A stretch of 64,000 bases of DNA from the NCBI RefSeq assembly GCF_005222485.1, contig NZ_CP029078.1, positions 868,001-932,000 on the forward strand. The letters are read 5' to 3'. Made by a program: the position numbers and the translations under genes. The notes beneath the pieces are model-generated. The model did no database searches. It was not told where the DNA came from and saw only the letters and a list, made by a program, of their open reading frames with translations. Below are positions 34,130-42,834 of this stretch, piece by piece (within the stretch, counting starts at the first letter, position 1; each line of letters begins with the position of its first letter). The stretch comes from Streptomyces griseoviridis. GTDB lineage: Bacteria; Actinomycetota; Actinomycetes; Streptomycetales; Streptomycetaceae.

Positions 34130-34158
34130 TTGACTAGAAAGCGCTTGCCCCCTACGTT
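34130..34158 (+). promoter_or_regulatory. Pectate-lyase promoter with operator in its spacer
   Basis: TTGACT (34130-34135), a 17-base spacer and TACGTT (34153-34158) form a good housekeeping promoter. The palindrome AAGCGCTT (34139-34146), core of a LacI-family site, lies inside the spacer, so a bound repressor would block polymerase. The PL1 gene starts 138 bases downstream. Confidence 0.6.
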
Positions 34159-34295
34159 CCGTTCAGCAGTGTGACCGCGAGGGTCTTCCGGAGCCGCATT
34201 CCGGCCCGAACGGCCACCCTGCTCACGCACAGGGTTCAGCATCTTGCACATCGTTCACGTACGCGATCAACGGATTTCTGAAGGGACGCACCCGC

Positions 34296-35282
34296 ATGCG
34301 TACTCGCGCCTCTCGCCCCTCACCCGCACACACGCGAAGAGTGACTCTGTCAGCCACGGCGGTGGCGCTCGCGGCCGTCGCCGCGATCGCCCTCCCCCAG
34401 TCCGCGGGGGCGGCCGACACCGCGCCCGTCGGGTTCGGCGCCGGCACCACGGGCGGCGGCAGCGCGACCGCCGTCACCGTCTCGACGCTGGACGCCTTCA
34501 AGTCGGCCGTCACGGGCAGCACCGCCAAGGTAGTCAAGGTCAACGGCCTGATCTCGCTGAGCGGTCAGGTCGACGTCGGCTCCAACACCACGGTCCTGGG
34601 CGTCGGTTCGGCCTCCGGGTTCACCGGCGGCGGGCTGCGGCTCAAGAAGGTGACGAACGTCGTCGTCCGCAACCTGAACATCAGCAAACCGGTGGCGCCG
34701 TCCGACGGGATCACCGTCCAGGAGTCCACCAAGGTCTGGATCGACCACAACTCCTTCTCGGCCGACCGCGACCACGACAAGGACTACTACGACGGGCTGC
34801 TGGACATCACGCACGCCTCGGACTACGTGACGGTGTCCTGGAACACCTTCAAGGACCACTTCAAGGGCTCGCTCGTCGGCCACAGCGACAACAACTCGTC
34901 CGAGGACACCGGGCACTTGAGGGTCACGTACCACCACAACTACTTCAACAACGTCAACTCCCGCATCCCCAGCCTGCGGTTCGGCACCGGGCACTTCTAC
35001 GACAACTACGTCGTCGGTGCCGCGACGGCCGTCCACTCGCGGATGGGCGCCCAGATGTTCGTCGAGAACAACGTGTTCCGATCGACCACGGTCGCCGTCA
35101 CCACCAGCCGCGACAGCGACGTGGACGGCTACGCGAACCTCTCGGGCAACGACCTCGGCGGAGCCGCCACCGAGATCTCCAGGACCGGGACGTTCACCAA
35201 GCCCCCGTACACCTACACCGCCGAACCCGCCTCATCGGTCGTCGCCTCGGTGACGTCCGGCGCGGGCTCGGGCAAGCTCTGA
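34296..35282 (+). CDS. Secreted pectate lyase, PL1 family
   Basis: Extracellular pectate lyase cutting polygalacturonate by beta-elimination with calcium, 328 residues. A long signal peptide (about 1-40, twin-arginine-like SRPSPAHTRR start, cleavage near AGAADT) precedes a right-handed parallel beta-helix. Family signatures are STKVWIDHNSFSADRDHD (about 146-163, vWiDH), the calcium Asp pair in YYDGLLDITHASD, and NSRIPSLRFG near 226 with the catalytic R-x-P-x-x-R arginines. RBS GAAGGGACG precedes ATG 34296. First gene of a PL1-PL3 unit, with a regulated promoter upstream. Confidence 0.93.
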   Translation: MRTRASRPSPAHTRRVTLSATAVALAAVAAIALPQSAGAADTAPVGFGAGTTGGGSATAVTVSTLDAFKSAVTGSTAKVVKVNGLISLSGQVDVGSNTTVLGVGSASGFTGGGLRLKKVTNVVVRNLNISKPVAPSDGITVQESTKVWIDHNSFSADRDHDKDYYDGLLDITHASDYVTVSWNTFKDHFKGSLVGHSDNNSSEDTGHLRVTYHHNYFNNVNSRIPSLRFGTGHFYDNYVVGAATAVHSRMGAQMFVENNVFRSTTVAVTTSRDSDVDGYANLSGNDLGGAATEISRTGTFTKPPYTYTAEPASSVVASVTSGAGSGKL

Positions 35283-35314
35283 CCCTCCCCCCACCTGGAA
35301 GAAGGCATCGGGAC

Positions 35315-36121
35315 ATGACGTCACCCCCACCCCGGCGCGGGCGCCCGCGCGCACTCGGCGCCGGACTCGCCGCCGCGGGACTCACCGTTGGCATGATCAT
35401 GACTAGCGGAGCGCTGACCCCGGCGAGCGCCGCGACCTGGCCGTCCGCGAGCGGCAGCCAGGCGGTCACCGCCACCATCAAGGTCTCCGGCACCAAGGAC
35501 TACGGGATGCTGCGCCTGTACGGCAGCGGCGACCTGGGCACCGGAGGCCAGGACGAGGACCAGGGGCCGATCCTGGAACTCGCGGCGGGCGCCACGCTGA
35601 AGAACGTGATCATCGGCTCGCCCGCCGCCGACGGCATCCACTGCCTGGGCAGTTGCACGCTCCAGAACGTGTGGTGGGAGGACGTCGGCGAGGACGCGGC
35701 CACCTTCCTCGGCTCCTCGTCGTCGAACGTCTACACCGTCTCGGGCGGGGGCGCCAAGGAGGCCAGCGACAAGGTCTTCCAGTTCAACGGCGCCGGCACG
35801 CTGAACGTCTCGAACTTCGCGGCGCAGACGTTCGGCACCTTCGTGCGCTCCTGCGGCAACTGCAAGACGCAGTACAAGCGCACGATCAACCTCAACACCA
35901 TCGAGGCGACCTACAAGGGCAGCCGGATCGTCGGCATCAACACCAACTACGGCGACAGCGCGACCCTGAAGAACATCACCATCGTGGGCGACTCGAGCAA
36001 GAAGATCATCCCCTGCCAGAAGTACATCGGGAACAGCACGGGGGCGGAGCCGACCACGAACGGCACGGGTCCCGACTCGACGTACTGCAAGTACGCGACG
36101 TCGGACATCACGTACAAGTAG
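35315..36121 (+). CDS. Secreted pectate lyase, PL3 family
   Basis: Extracellular pectate lyase of family PL3, 268 residues from ATG 35315, which follows GGAAGAAGGC. Signal peptide about 1-42 with PRRGRPRALGAG start and ASA-ATWPSA cleavage. The beta-helix shows the PL3 pattern: DQGPILELAAGATLKNVIIGSP, ADGIHCLGSCTLQNVWWEDVGEDAATF (calcium-binding and conserved WWEDVGEDA), FVRSCGNCKTQYKR with the catalytic Lys/Arg region, and paired cysteines. It lies 32 bases after the PL1 gene, so the two lyases are co-expressed. Different fold families in one unit likely attack differently methylated pectin. Confidence 0.92.
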   Translation: MTSPPPRRGRPRALGAGLAAAGLTVGMIMTSGALTPASAATWPSASGSQAVTATIKVSGTKDYGMLRLYGSGDLGTGGQDEDQGPILELAAGATLKNVIIGSPAADGIHCLGSCTLQNVWWEDVGEDAATFLGSSSSNVYTVSGGGAKEASDKVFQFNGAGTLNVSNFAAQTFGTFVRSCGNCKTQYKRTINLNTIEATYKGSRIVGINTNYGDSATLKNITIVGDSSKKIIPCQKYIGNSTGAEPTTNGTGPDSTYCKYATSDITYK

Positions 36122-36156
36122 CCGCGCGGGCCCGCGCACTCCCCCCACGGTGAACC

Positions 36157-36198
36157 CGGCCGTACGGAACGCCTCCCGCACGGCGCTCCGTACGGCCG
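36157..36198 (+). terminator. Hairpin terminator after PL3
   Basis: CGGCCGTACGGA (36157-36168) pairs exactly with TCCGTACGGCCG (36187-36198). Lies 35 bases after the PL3 stop and before the convergent PaaX stop, so it can serve both strands. Confidence 0.8.
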
Positions 36199-36268
36199 CC
36201 GCCGTGCGCGGGGAGCACGCCCGACGGCCGTCGCGCCATGCGCGGCGGCGGTGTGCCGACTCCCGGCC

Positions 36269-37012
36269 TCAGTGGCCGATCGACTCGGCGATCTCGCCCC
36301 GGTAGCGGGCGTACGCGGTGCGCAGCTCGGCGCCCGGCCAGTCGGCGGGCAGGAGTCCGGGCGGCAGGACGGGGTCGGCGAGCAGATGGCGGACCGCGGC
36401 GGCGAAGACGGTGAGGCGGTCGGCAGGCCGGTGCGCCTCGGCGCCGCTGGCCAGCAGCGCGCGGGCGGTGGCCGACCAGGCGTCCAACGGCCACAGGCGC
36501 GCGGCCAGTTCGGGTGCCGGGCCGTCGGGGCGGGCGGTGTAGGACTGCGCCACCCGGACGAGGCCGTCCGGCAGCGGCCGGGTCAGGTTGGCGGGGCGCA
36601 GCCAGACGCCCTCGCGGAGTTCGGCCAGCCGCAGGGCGGTCAACCGGGCGCGCGACTCGGCCCGTTCGGCGGGCTCCCGGCCGGTGGCGGTGATCACCAC
36701 CATCTCCCAGTCGCCGCTCCACGCGCGCGTGCCGGGACGCACCGCCTCGTCCTGACGGCGCTGGCGGTCGAGCAGCCGGTCGCTGAGCCGGTAGACGGCG
36801 TCGGCGCGCACCAGGTCCCCGGCGGCCACCATCCGGCTGAGCGCCGCCCTGAGCGTGGAGCCGCCGACCCCGAAGGCGGACACCGCGCGGACCAGGTCCC
36901 GCACCGGCAGCTCCGGTGGATGGGTGCCCAGCAGGAGGCTCAGTACGACCGAGCGCGCGGAGAGCGGGCGCAGGTCGGCCCCGCCCGGCCGCTCGGTGAC
37001 GTCGATCCGCAT
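36269..37012 (-). CDS. PaaX family transcriptional regulator
   Basis: 247-residue regulator of the PaaX type. LSARSVVLSLLLGTHPPELPVRDLVRAVSAFGVGGSTLRAALSRMVAAGDLVR (first 65 residues, winged helix) and RAWSGDWEMVVIT (the family's W-x-G-x-W) followed by the PaaX-like and C-terminal domains with ADWPG are diagnostic. PaaX senses phenylacetyl-CoA in known cases; here the ligand is unknown. ATG 37012 is preferred over 37039 because the latter lies inside the inverted repeat. It faces the AidB-like gene and probably represses it. Confidence 0.85.
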   Translation of the reverse strand: MRIDVTERPGGADLRPLSARSVVLSLLLGTHPPELPVRDLVRAVSAFGVGGSTLRAALSRMVAAGDLVRADAVYRLSDRLLDRQRRQDEAVRPGTRAWSGDWEMVVITATGREPAERAESRARLTALRLAELREGVWLRPANLTRPLPDGLVRVAQSYTARPDGPAPELAARLWPLDAWSATARALLASGAEAHRPADRLTVFAAAVRHLLADPVLPPGLLPADWPGAELRTAYARYRGEIAESIGH

Positions 37013-37036
37013 GGTCGGTACCTTACGTGCGCCGTT

Positions 37037-37078
37037 CATGTTGCAGTATTGCGACAGTCGTCGAGTTCATGCAACATG
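37037..37078. promoter_or_regulatory. Inverted repeat CATGTTGCA / TGCAACATG
   Basis: Nine-base exact arms at 37037-37045 and 37070-37078, 24 bases apart, between the PaaX gene and the AidB-like gene. Placement and size suit a PaaX-dimer operator controlling both genes. Confidence 0.65.
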
Positions 37079-37083
37079 GAGGG

Positions 37084-38754
37084 ATGGCAGCCAAGACCTC
37101 CGCGCCCACCCCGCCGCAGTCGCCGTACGTCACCCACGACGTCACCAACCAGCCGCCGCCGCTGACCCCCTACGACGCCTCCGAGGACGCCGCTCTGCTG
37201 GAGGGGGTGCGCCGGGAGGGCGCCGGATGGGCCGAGGCGGAGGTGCGCGCGCTCGGGCTGCGGGCCGGCGGCGCCGAGGCGCGCGAGTGGGGCGAGCTGG
37301 CCAACGACCACGCGCCCGTGCTGCGCACCCACGACCGGTACGGACACCGCGTCGACGAGGTCGACTTCCACCCGAGCTGGCACCGGCTGATGGAGGTCGC
37401 GGTCGGCGCGGGACTCGCCGGGGCACCCTGGGCCGACGAGCGGCCGGGCGCCCATGTGGCGCGGACGGCGGGCGGCTTGGTGTGGGGGCACACCGAGGCC
37501 GGGCACGGCTGCCCCACGTCGATGACGTACGCCGCCGTCCCCGCGCTGCGCGCGCAGCCCGATCTGGCCAAGGTCTACGAGCCCCTGCTGACCAGCCGGG
37601 TGTACGAGCCCGGCCTCACCGTCCCCACGGACAAGCGCGGGCTGCTCGCGGGCATGGGGATGACGGAGAAGCAGGGCGGCTCCGACGTCAGGACCAACAC
37701 CACGGCGGCGACCCCGACCGCCGAACCGGGCGTGTACACGCTGCGCGGGCACAAGTGGTTCACGTCGGCCCCGATGTGCGATGTGTTCCTGGTGCTCGCG
37801 CAGGCCCCGGACGGCCTCTCCTGCTTCCTGGTGCCGCGTGTCCTTCCCGACGGCACCCGCAACCCGTTCCGCATCCAGCGGCTCAAGGACAAGCTCGGCA
37901 ACCGCTCCAACGCGTCCTCCGAGCCGGAGTTCGACGGCACGGTGGCCTGGCTTGTGGGGCCCGAGGGGCGCGGGGTGAAGACCATCATCGAGATGGTCAA
38001 CTGCACGCGCCTGGACTGCGTGATGGCGTCGGCGACGCTGATGCGCGCGTCGTTCCTGGAGGCGGGCCACCACGCCACGCACCGCCGCGCGTTCGGGGCA
38101 CGGCTGTCCGAACAGCCCCTGATGCGCAACGTTCTGGCCGATCTCGCGCTGGAGTCGGAGGCCGCCACGACGCTCACCCTGCGCCTCGCCGGCGCCGCCG
38201 ACCGGGCGGTGCGCGGGGACGCGCGCGAGGCGGCGTTCCGGCGGATCGCGACCGCCGTCGGCAAGTACTGGGTCACCAAACGGGGTCCGGCCTTCACGGC
38301 GGAGGCGCTCGAATGCCTGGGCGGCAACGGCTACGTGGAGGAGTCCGGCATGCCCCGGCACTACCGGGAGGCGCCACTGCTGTCGATCTGGGAGGGCTCG
38401 GGCAACGTCAACGCCCTCGATGTGCTGCGGGCGTTGCGGCGCGATTCCGGCACCGCGCAGGCCCTGTTCGACGAACTCGCCCTGGCCACGGGGGCGGACG
38501 GGCGGCTGGACACCGCCGTGCGCGGCCTGCGGGACCTCCTCGCCACCGGGTCCGAGGCCGGAGCCAGACGCCTGGTGGAGCGGATCGCGCTGGTCCTCCA
38601 GGCGTCCCTGCTGGTGCGGCACGCCCCGCCCGCCGTCGCCGACGCGTTCTGCGCGACCCGGCTGGCGGGCGACTGGGGCCACGCCTTCGGCACCCTGCCC
38701 GACGGCGCCGACCTCACGGCGATCCTGGACCGCGCGCTGCCCGGCTCCGTCTGA
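37084..38754 (+). CDS. AidB-like acyl-CoA dehydrogenase family protein
   Basis: 556-residue flavoprotein of the acyl-CoA dehydrogenase superfamily, AidB branch (E. coli AidB is 541 residues). TNQPPPLTPYDASEDAALLEGV is the AidB-type N-terminus; GMGMTEKQGGSDVRTN (about 195-210) and HKWFTSAPMCDVFLVLAQ the FAD-binding beta domain; ALECLGGNGYVEESGMPRHYREAPLLSIWEGSGNV the C-terminal helical domain. AidB is induced on alkylation stress, but its substrate is disputed. ATG 37084 has its GGAGG too close, so either translation is near leaderless or ATG 37069 is used. A PaaX regulator diverges across an inverted repeat. Confidence 0.88.
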   Translation: MAAKTSAPTPPQSPYVTHDVTNQPPPLTPYDASEDAALLEGVRREGAGWAEAEVRALGLRAGGAEAREWGELANDHAPVLRTHDRYGHRVDEVDFHPSWHRLMEVAVGAGLAGAPWADERPGAHVARTAGGLVWGHTEAGHGCPTSMTYAAVPALRAQPDLAKVYEPLLTSRVYEPGLTVPTDKRGLLAGMGMTEKQGGSDVRTNTTAATPTAEPGVYTLRGHKWFTSAPMCDVFLVLAQAPDGLSCFLVPRVLPDGTRNPFRIQRLKDKLGNRSNASSEPEFDGTVAWLVGPEGRGVKTIIEMVNCTRLDCVMASATLMRASFLEAGHHATHRRAFGARLSEQPLMRNVLADLALESEAATTLTLRLAGAADRAVRGDAREAAFRRIATAVGKYWVTKRGPAFTAEALECLGGNGYVEESGMPRHYREAPLLSIWEGSGNVNALDVLRALRRDSGTAQALFDELALATGADGRLDTAVRGLRDLLATGSEAGARRLVERIALVLQASLLVRHAPPAVADAFCATRLAGDWGHAFGTLPDGADLTAILDRALPGSV

Positions 38755-38878
38755 GCCGGCGCCCGCAGGGCGCTGTCGCGCGCGTCCGGATCGCGCACAG
38801 TCACTCCCCGATTCCGCTTGGTTGTCAGTGCCGTGGTGCAGACTCACGATCAGTGGCACTTCGTGCGGGGAGGACAAC

Positions 38879-41014
38879 GTGTTCACGGGGATCGACGAGG
38901 TCGACTGGGCCTCGATGCGCCATGCCTACGGCAGCGCGGAGGACGTACCGGCGCTGCTGTGGGGGCTCGCCTCCGCCGACCGGGCCGAGCGTGAGGTCGC
39001 GCTCGACGGGATGTACGGCGCGGTGCACCACCAGGGGGACGTCTACGACTCGACGCTCGCCTGTCTGCCGTTCCTCTTCGAACTGGTGGAGCGCGAGGAG
39101 GTGCATGATCGCGACGAGGTGGTGGAGCTGCTGGTCAGCATCGGCGGCGAGGACGGCTCGGACGGCGGCGCGGGCGCCCCGGCGCTCGACCTCGACCGGG
39201 TCGCCGAGCCGGTGCGGGAGTCGTACCTGATGGCGCGGACGGCGGTCCGCGCGGGTGCGCCCGCCTTCGCCCGGCTGGCCGGGGACCTGGACCCGGGGGT
39301 GCGGCGGGCGGCGCCCGGCGCCCTCGTCCGGTTCCTCGACGAACCGGCGCGCGTCCTGGACCTGTTGCGGCAGCGCGTCGCGGTGGAGCGGGACGACCGG
39401 GTGCTGGTCGCCCTCACCGAGAGCCTCGGCCTGTTCGCCCGCCGCCACCCCGGGCAGGCCCGGCCCGCGGTCACCCTGCTGACCGGGCTCAGCGCGCCCC
39501 CGTACGGGCCGGGGCAGCGGCTCGCCGCGCTCGGCCAGCTCACCGGCTGCGCACCCGACCTGCTCCCGGCCGACCTGGTGGACACGGTCGTCGGGCTGCT
39601 CAGGGACCGCTCGCGCGAACGCGTCCCGCACCGCGCCGACGAGCCGGAGCGGCCCGCCACCGACACCCTGGTCGGCCGGATACGGCAGTTGCGGCCGTCC
39701 GACGAGGAGGGCTCGCAGCTGCTGCGCACCCTGCACGGCGGTCTCGGCGACCGGGTCGCCGACCGGATCGCCCTGCTGGAGGGCCAGTTGACCAGCCCCG
39801 ACCCCTCCGACCGGTGCAACGCGGTGTGGATGTCGGCGGGTCTGCTGCACGGCTGGCGCGGTGACTACCGCCGTCCCGTCGAGCTGATCGGTGCCCAACT
39901 GGCCGAGGGGAAGGGCCGGTTACGGGAGGCGGCCATGTCGGTGCTGAGCGACCTGTACGACCTCGCCGCCCCGGCCGCCGACCACCTGGACGCGCTGGTG
40001 GGCGCCCACTCCGACCTGTGGGTACGGCAGTGGGAGCGCGGTGCGCCGACGCTCGGCGACCCGCTCAAGGCCCTCGCCAGGAGCGGCGATCCGAGGGCGG
40101 TGCCGGTGCTGGCGTTCGTCCTGTCCGGGCCGGTGGTACCGGACGACCTGGGGAACGTCGTCGTCCACCTCGGCCGCGCCGCCGTCCCGCTGGCGCCCGC
40201 GCTGCGGCACCGGCTGGCCACCACCGCCCTCCACTCCCCCGAGGCGTATGCGCGGGCGACGCCCCTGCTGTCGGCGCTCGCCGCGCTGCGGGACGCGCGC
40301 GCCGTGCCCGAGGTGCTCCGGGTGGTGCTGGGGGTGCCCGAGGGGGTGCGGTCACGCGAGGTGCTGGTGGCGTCGGCGGTGCGGACGCTGGGGGCGTTCG
40401 GCCCCGCGGCCCAGGACGCGGCGCCGGTGCTCCGCTCCCTGCTCGACTCCGAGTGGGCGGTCACCGCGGCGGACGCGCTCTGGTCCCTCCAGGGCGACCC
40501 GGACGCCGTACGGCCGGTGCTGATGAGGGAGTTGGCGAACGAGCAGTCCCGGACACGGCTCGCGGCGGCCGACTCGCTGGCCAGGCTCGGGCAGGCGGCC
40601 CGTCCGGCACTGCCCGAGCTGCGCCGCATGGCGCGCTCCGCGCAGCCGTGGGAGCGGGTGGCGGCGGCGTGCGCGGTGTGGCGGATCGGAGGGGGCGAGG
40701 CGCCGGGGCGGATCGGAGGGGGCGGGGAGACCAGCGGGCCCGGCGGGGGTGACGGGAGCGCGGGTGGAGGGGACGCGGCCACGGCGGCGGCGGTGCTGCG
40801 GGCCGCCTGGGCGGAGGACCCGCTCACCCGCCGCCCGATCGCCGACTGCCTGGCCGCCCTCGGCCCTGCGGGCGCGCCCCTGCACGATCTGGTGCGCGCG
40901 GAACTCGCCTCGCCGCGCCGCCACACCGCCTCCCCCGGCGGGTGGGCGGGGCACGGCGCGTTCGCGGACGAGCGGCTGCTGCGGGTGTGCCGGGAGGTGC
41001 TGGAGGGTGGCTGA
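38879..41014 (+). CDS. Large HEAT-repeat protein
   Basis: 711-residue soluble all-helical protein that begins MFTGIDEVDWASMRHAYGSA, a start seen in a Streptomyces family of HEAT-repeat proteins. Repeated helix pairs run throughout: GDLDPGVRRAAPGALVRFLDEPARVL, RSGDPRAVPVLAFVL, LRDARAVPEVLRVVLG, RTRLAAADSLARLGQAARPALPELRRM. A Gly-rich insert (about 600-625, GGGEAPGRIGGGGETSG) interrupts the last repeats. No catalytic motif, signal peptide or membrane part. It probably forms a curved binding scaffold; partner unknown. GTG 38879 follows GGGGAGGACAAC. Converges with the Rv1733c-like gene. Confidence 0.85.
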   Translation: MFTGIDEVDWASMRHAYGSAEDVPALLWGLASADRAEREVALDGMYGAVHHQGDVYDSTLACLPFLFELVEREEVHDRDEVVELLVSIGGEDGSDGGAGAPALDLDRVAEPVRESYLMARTAVRAGAPAFARLAGDLDPGVRRAAPGALVRFLDEPARVLDLLRQRVAVERDDRVLVALTESLGLFARRHPGQARPAVTLLTGLSAPPYGPGQRLAALGQLTGCAPDLLPADLVDTVVGLLRDRSRERVPHRADEPERPATDTLVGRIRQLRPSDEEGSQLLRTLHGGLGDRVADRIALLEGQLTSPDPSDRCNAVWMSAGLLHGWRGDYRRPVELIGAQLAEGKGRLREAAMSVLSDLYDLAAPAADHLDALVGAHSDLWVRQWERGAPTLGDPLKALARSGDPRAVPVLAFVLSGPVVPDDLGNVVVHLGRAAVPLAPALRHRLATTALHSPEAYARATPLLSALAALRDARAVPEVLRVVLGVPEGVRSREVLVASAVRTLGAFGPAAQDAAPVLRSLLDSEWAVTAADALWSLQGDPDAVRPVLMRELANEQSRTRLAAADSLARLGQAARPALPELRRMARSAQPWERVAAACAVWRIGGGEAPGRIGGGGETSGPGGGDGSAGGGDAATAAAVLRAAWAEDPLTRRPIADCLAALGPAGAPLHDLVRAELASPRRHTASPGGWAGHGAFADERLLRVCREVLEGG

Positions 41015-41032
41015 GCCCGCGGCCGGGGCGGC

Positions 41033-41614
41033 TCAGCCGGTCCTGCGGTCCCCCAGCGGGTCGAAGCGCGCCCATGCGACGTCCCAGCGGTCGAGCCGGT
41101 GGCGGCGCAGCCGGCCGCACAGGAGCCGGCCGCCGACGAGGGGCATCGCCGCCGCGCTCAGGCCCACGAGACCGCCGACGAAGGTGGCCCTGAGCCGGGC
41201 CTCGGCGGCGGTGGCGGGCTCGGACACCAGGCGGCCGACCCGGTCCGTCCACACGGTGACCGGGGTGCCGGCCACGCTGCCCGGGGCGACCCGGATCTGG
41301 CCGGTGGCGCGGGTGCCGTCCGGGGCGACCCAGCGGACGGTGCCCCACACCCGGTCACGGGAGTCGGCGGTCTCCCGGTCGGTGCGCCCCGGCGCCTTCT
41401 CGACGAGGACGCCCCGCACGACCGTCCACTCGACGCGCTCGCGCGCCATCCCGTTCTCGACGGACCGGGCCGCCGCATGCCCCGCGGACACCCCGAGCAG
41501 CGCGGTGAGCAGCCACGTGCCGAGCAGGACCCACGCCTCCACGGTGTCGGCACGGCGCTTGAGGGGGTTGCGCCGCCAGCGCCACAGCCAGACCCTCGGA
41601 CCACGGAACGCCAT
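41033..41614 (-). CDS. Rv1733c-family membrane protein
   Basis: 193-residue protein with the pattern of mycobacterial Rv1733c and its Streptomyces relatives: a basic start (RVWLWRWRRNPLKRRADTVEAW), a helix at 30-48 (VLLGTWLLTALLGVSAGHAAA), a surface domain (WTVVRGVLVEKAPG...VWGTVRWVAPDGTRATGQIRVAPGSVAGTPVTVWTD) and a second helix near 145-165. Two helices with an outer beta domain are expected. Function unknown. ATG 41614 follows AGGAGGGTGCC. Single gene; converges with the HEAT protein, 18 bases between stops. Confidence 0.78.
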   Translation of the reverse strand: MAFRGPRVWLWRWRRNPLKRRADTVEAWVLLGTWLLTALLGVSAGHAAARSVENGMARERVEWTVVRGVLVEKAPGRTDRETADSRDRVWGTVRWVAPDGTRATGQIRVAPGSVAGTPVTVWTDRVGRLVSEPATAAEARLRATFVGGLVGLSAAAMPLVGGRLLCGRLRRHRLDRWDVAWARFDPLGDRRTG

Positions 41615-42156
41615 CGAAGGCACCCTCCTCATGCGCGCACGACCTCCCCCGATCGCTCTCCCATACGCGCCGGGCGCACCGATTGCTCAGGCCCACGGCT
41701 GTGATCCGACGGTGGCGGCCGGCGGCCGCCGTGAGCGGACGTCCGCGCTCAGCGACCGCACTGGCCCCCGCGCTCCCCTCCCATCAACGCACCGACCTGC
41801 GGCGGCACCTCTTCCGAGGGGCACTGTCAGTGGTGGGGTGCAGACTGGCGAACAGCGGATGGCCCGGGGCGGTCGAGGCCGCGCCCGTCCCTCGGCGACC
41901 TCGGCCTCCCCGTCTCCTTCTTCCGCTTCGCCTGCCCCGCCCGCTCCGCCCGATCATCGGGTTACTGCCACTGCACCCGTCGCACCCGTAACTCCCTAAC
42001 TCCCCTAACTCCCGTAGCTCCCGTAGCTCCCGTAGCTCCCGCTCGATCCTGCCCGTCCCTGTGAAAGGCGCTCATGAACAGCACCACCCGGCCCGGCCGG
42101 TCCCGCCTCGACCACTGGGTGATCTCCGTCTCCCGTACGGCAGTAGGGTGACGCCC
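41615..42156. other. 542-bp intergenic region with 9-bp tandem repeats
   Basis: No gene is supported here despite short open frames. Its one clear feature is a run of five to six nine-base repeats of GTAACTCCC / GTAGCTCCC at about 41987-42042 (TAACTCCC twice, then TAACTCCCG, then three TAGCTCCCG-type copies). Beyond it lies the upstream region of the uracil-DNA glycosylase gene. Confidence 0.7.
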
Positions 42157-42834
42157 GTGGCACCACGACCTTTGCATGAGATCGTCGAAGCAGGCTGGGC
42201 GGACGCCCTCGAACCCGTCGCGGGACGGATCGCCGAGATGGGGGACTTCCTGCGCGCGGAGATCGGCGCGGGACGCACCTACCTCCCGGCCGGGGCGAAC
42301 GTCCTGCGCGCGTTCCAGCAACCCTTCGACGAGGTACGCGTCCTGATCGTCGGTCAGGACCCCTATCCGACCCCCGGGCACGCGGTGGGCCTGTCGTTCT
42401 CGGTGGCGCCCGACGTGCGGCCGCTGCCCGGCAGCCTCATCAACATCTTCCGGGAGATGAACACCGACCTGGGGCTTCCCCAGCCCTCCAACGGCGATCT
42501 GACGCCGTGGACGCGCCAGGGCGTCCTGCTGCTCAACAGGGCGCTCACCACCGCCCCGCGCAAGCCGGGCGCCCACCGCGACAAGGGCTGGGAGGCCGTC
42601 ACCGAGCAGGCGATACGCGCGCTGGCCGGACGCGGCAAGCCGCTGGTCTCCATCCTCTGGGGCCGGGACGCCCGCAACCTCCGCCCGCTGCTGGGGCAGT
42701 TGCCCTCGGTGGAGTCGGCGCACCCCTCGCCGATGTCCGCCGACCGCGGCTTCTTCGGTTCCCGTCCCTTCAGCCGGGCCAACGACCTGCTGGTCGGCCA
42801 GGGCGGACAGCCGGTGGACTGGCGCCTGCCGTGA
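42157..42834 (+). CDS. ung: Uracil-DNA glycosylase, family 1
   Basis: Base-excision repair enzyme that removes uracil from DNA, 225 residues from GTG 42157. [20 protein letters not shown] (63-82) is motif A with the catalytic Asp69; [17 protein letters not shown] and ISILWGRDA follow (LWG beta strand); [23 protein letters not shown] is the leucine-loop motif with the catalytic His. In standard enzymes LNTVLTV is found where LNRALTT stands here. RBS is weak (AGGGTGAC). Its TGA overlaps the next gene's GTG (GTGA), a coupling not usual for ung. Confidence 0.95.
   Translation: MAPRPLHEIVEAGWADALEPVAGRIAEMGDFLRAEIGAGRTYLPAGANVLRAFQQPFDEVRVLIVGQDPYPTPGHAVGLSFSVAPDVRPLPGSLINIFREMNTDLGLPQPSNGDLTPWTRQGVLLLNRALTTAPRKPGAHRDKGWEAVTEQAIRALAGRGKPLVSILWGRDARNLRPLLGQLPSVESAHPSPMSADRGFFGSRPFSRANDLLVGQGGQPVDWRLP

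Noticed and set aside
38825..39898. 357-codon frame antisense to the HEAT gene
   Set aside because: Lacks motif structure; third-position GC pattern favours the plus-strand HEAT gene.
41683..41991. 102-codon frame between the Rv1733c-like gene and ung
   Set aside because: No RBS and no conserved motif; ends in a low-complexity Pro/Leu tail.
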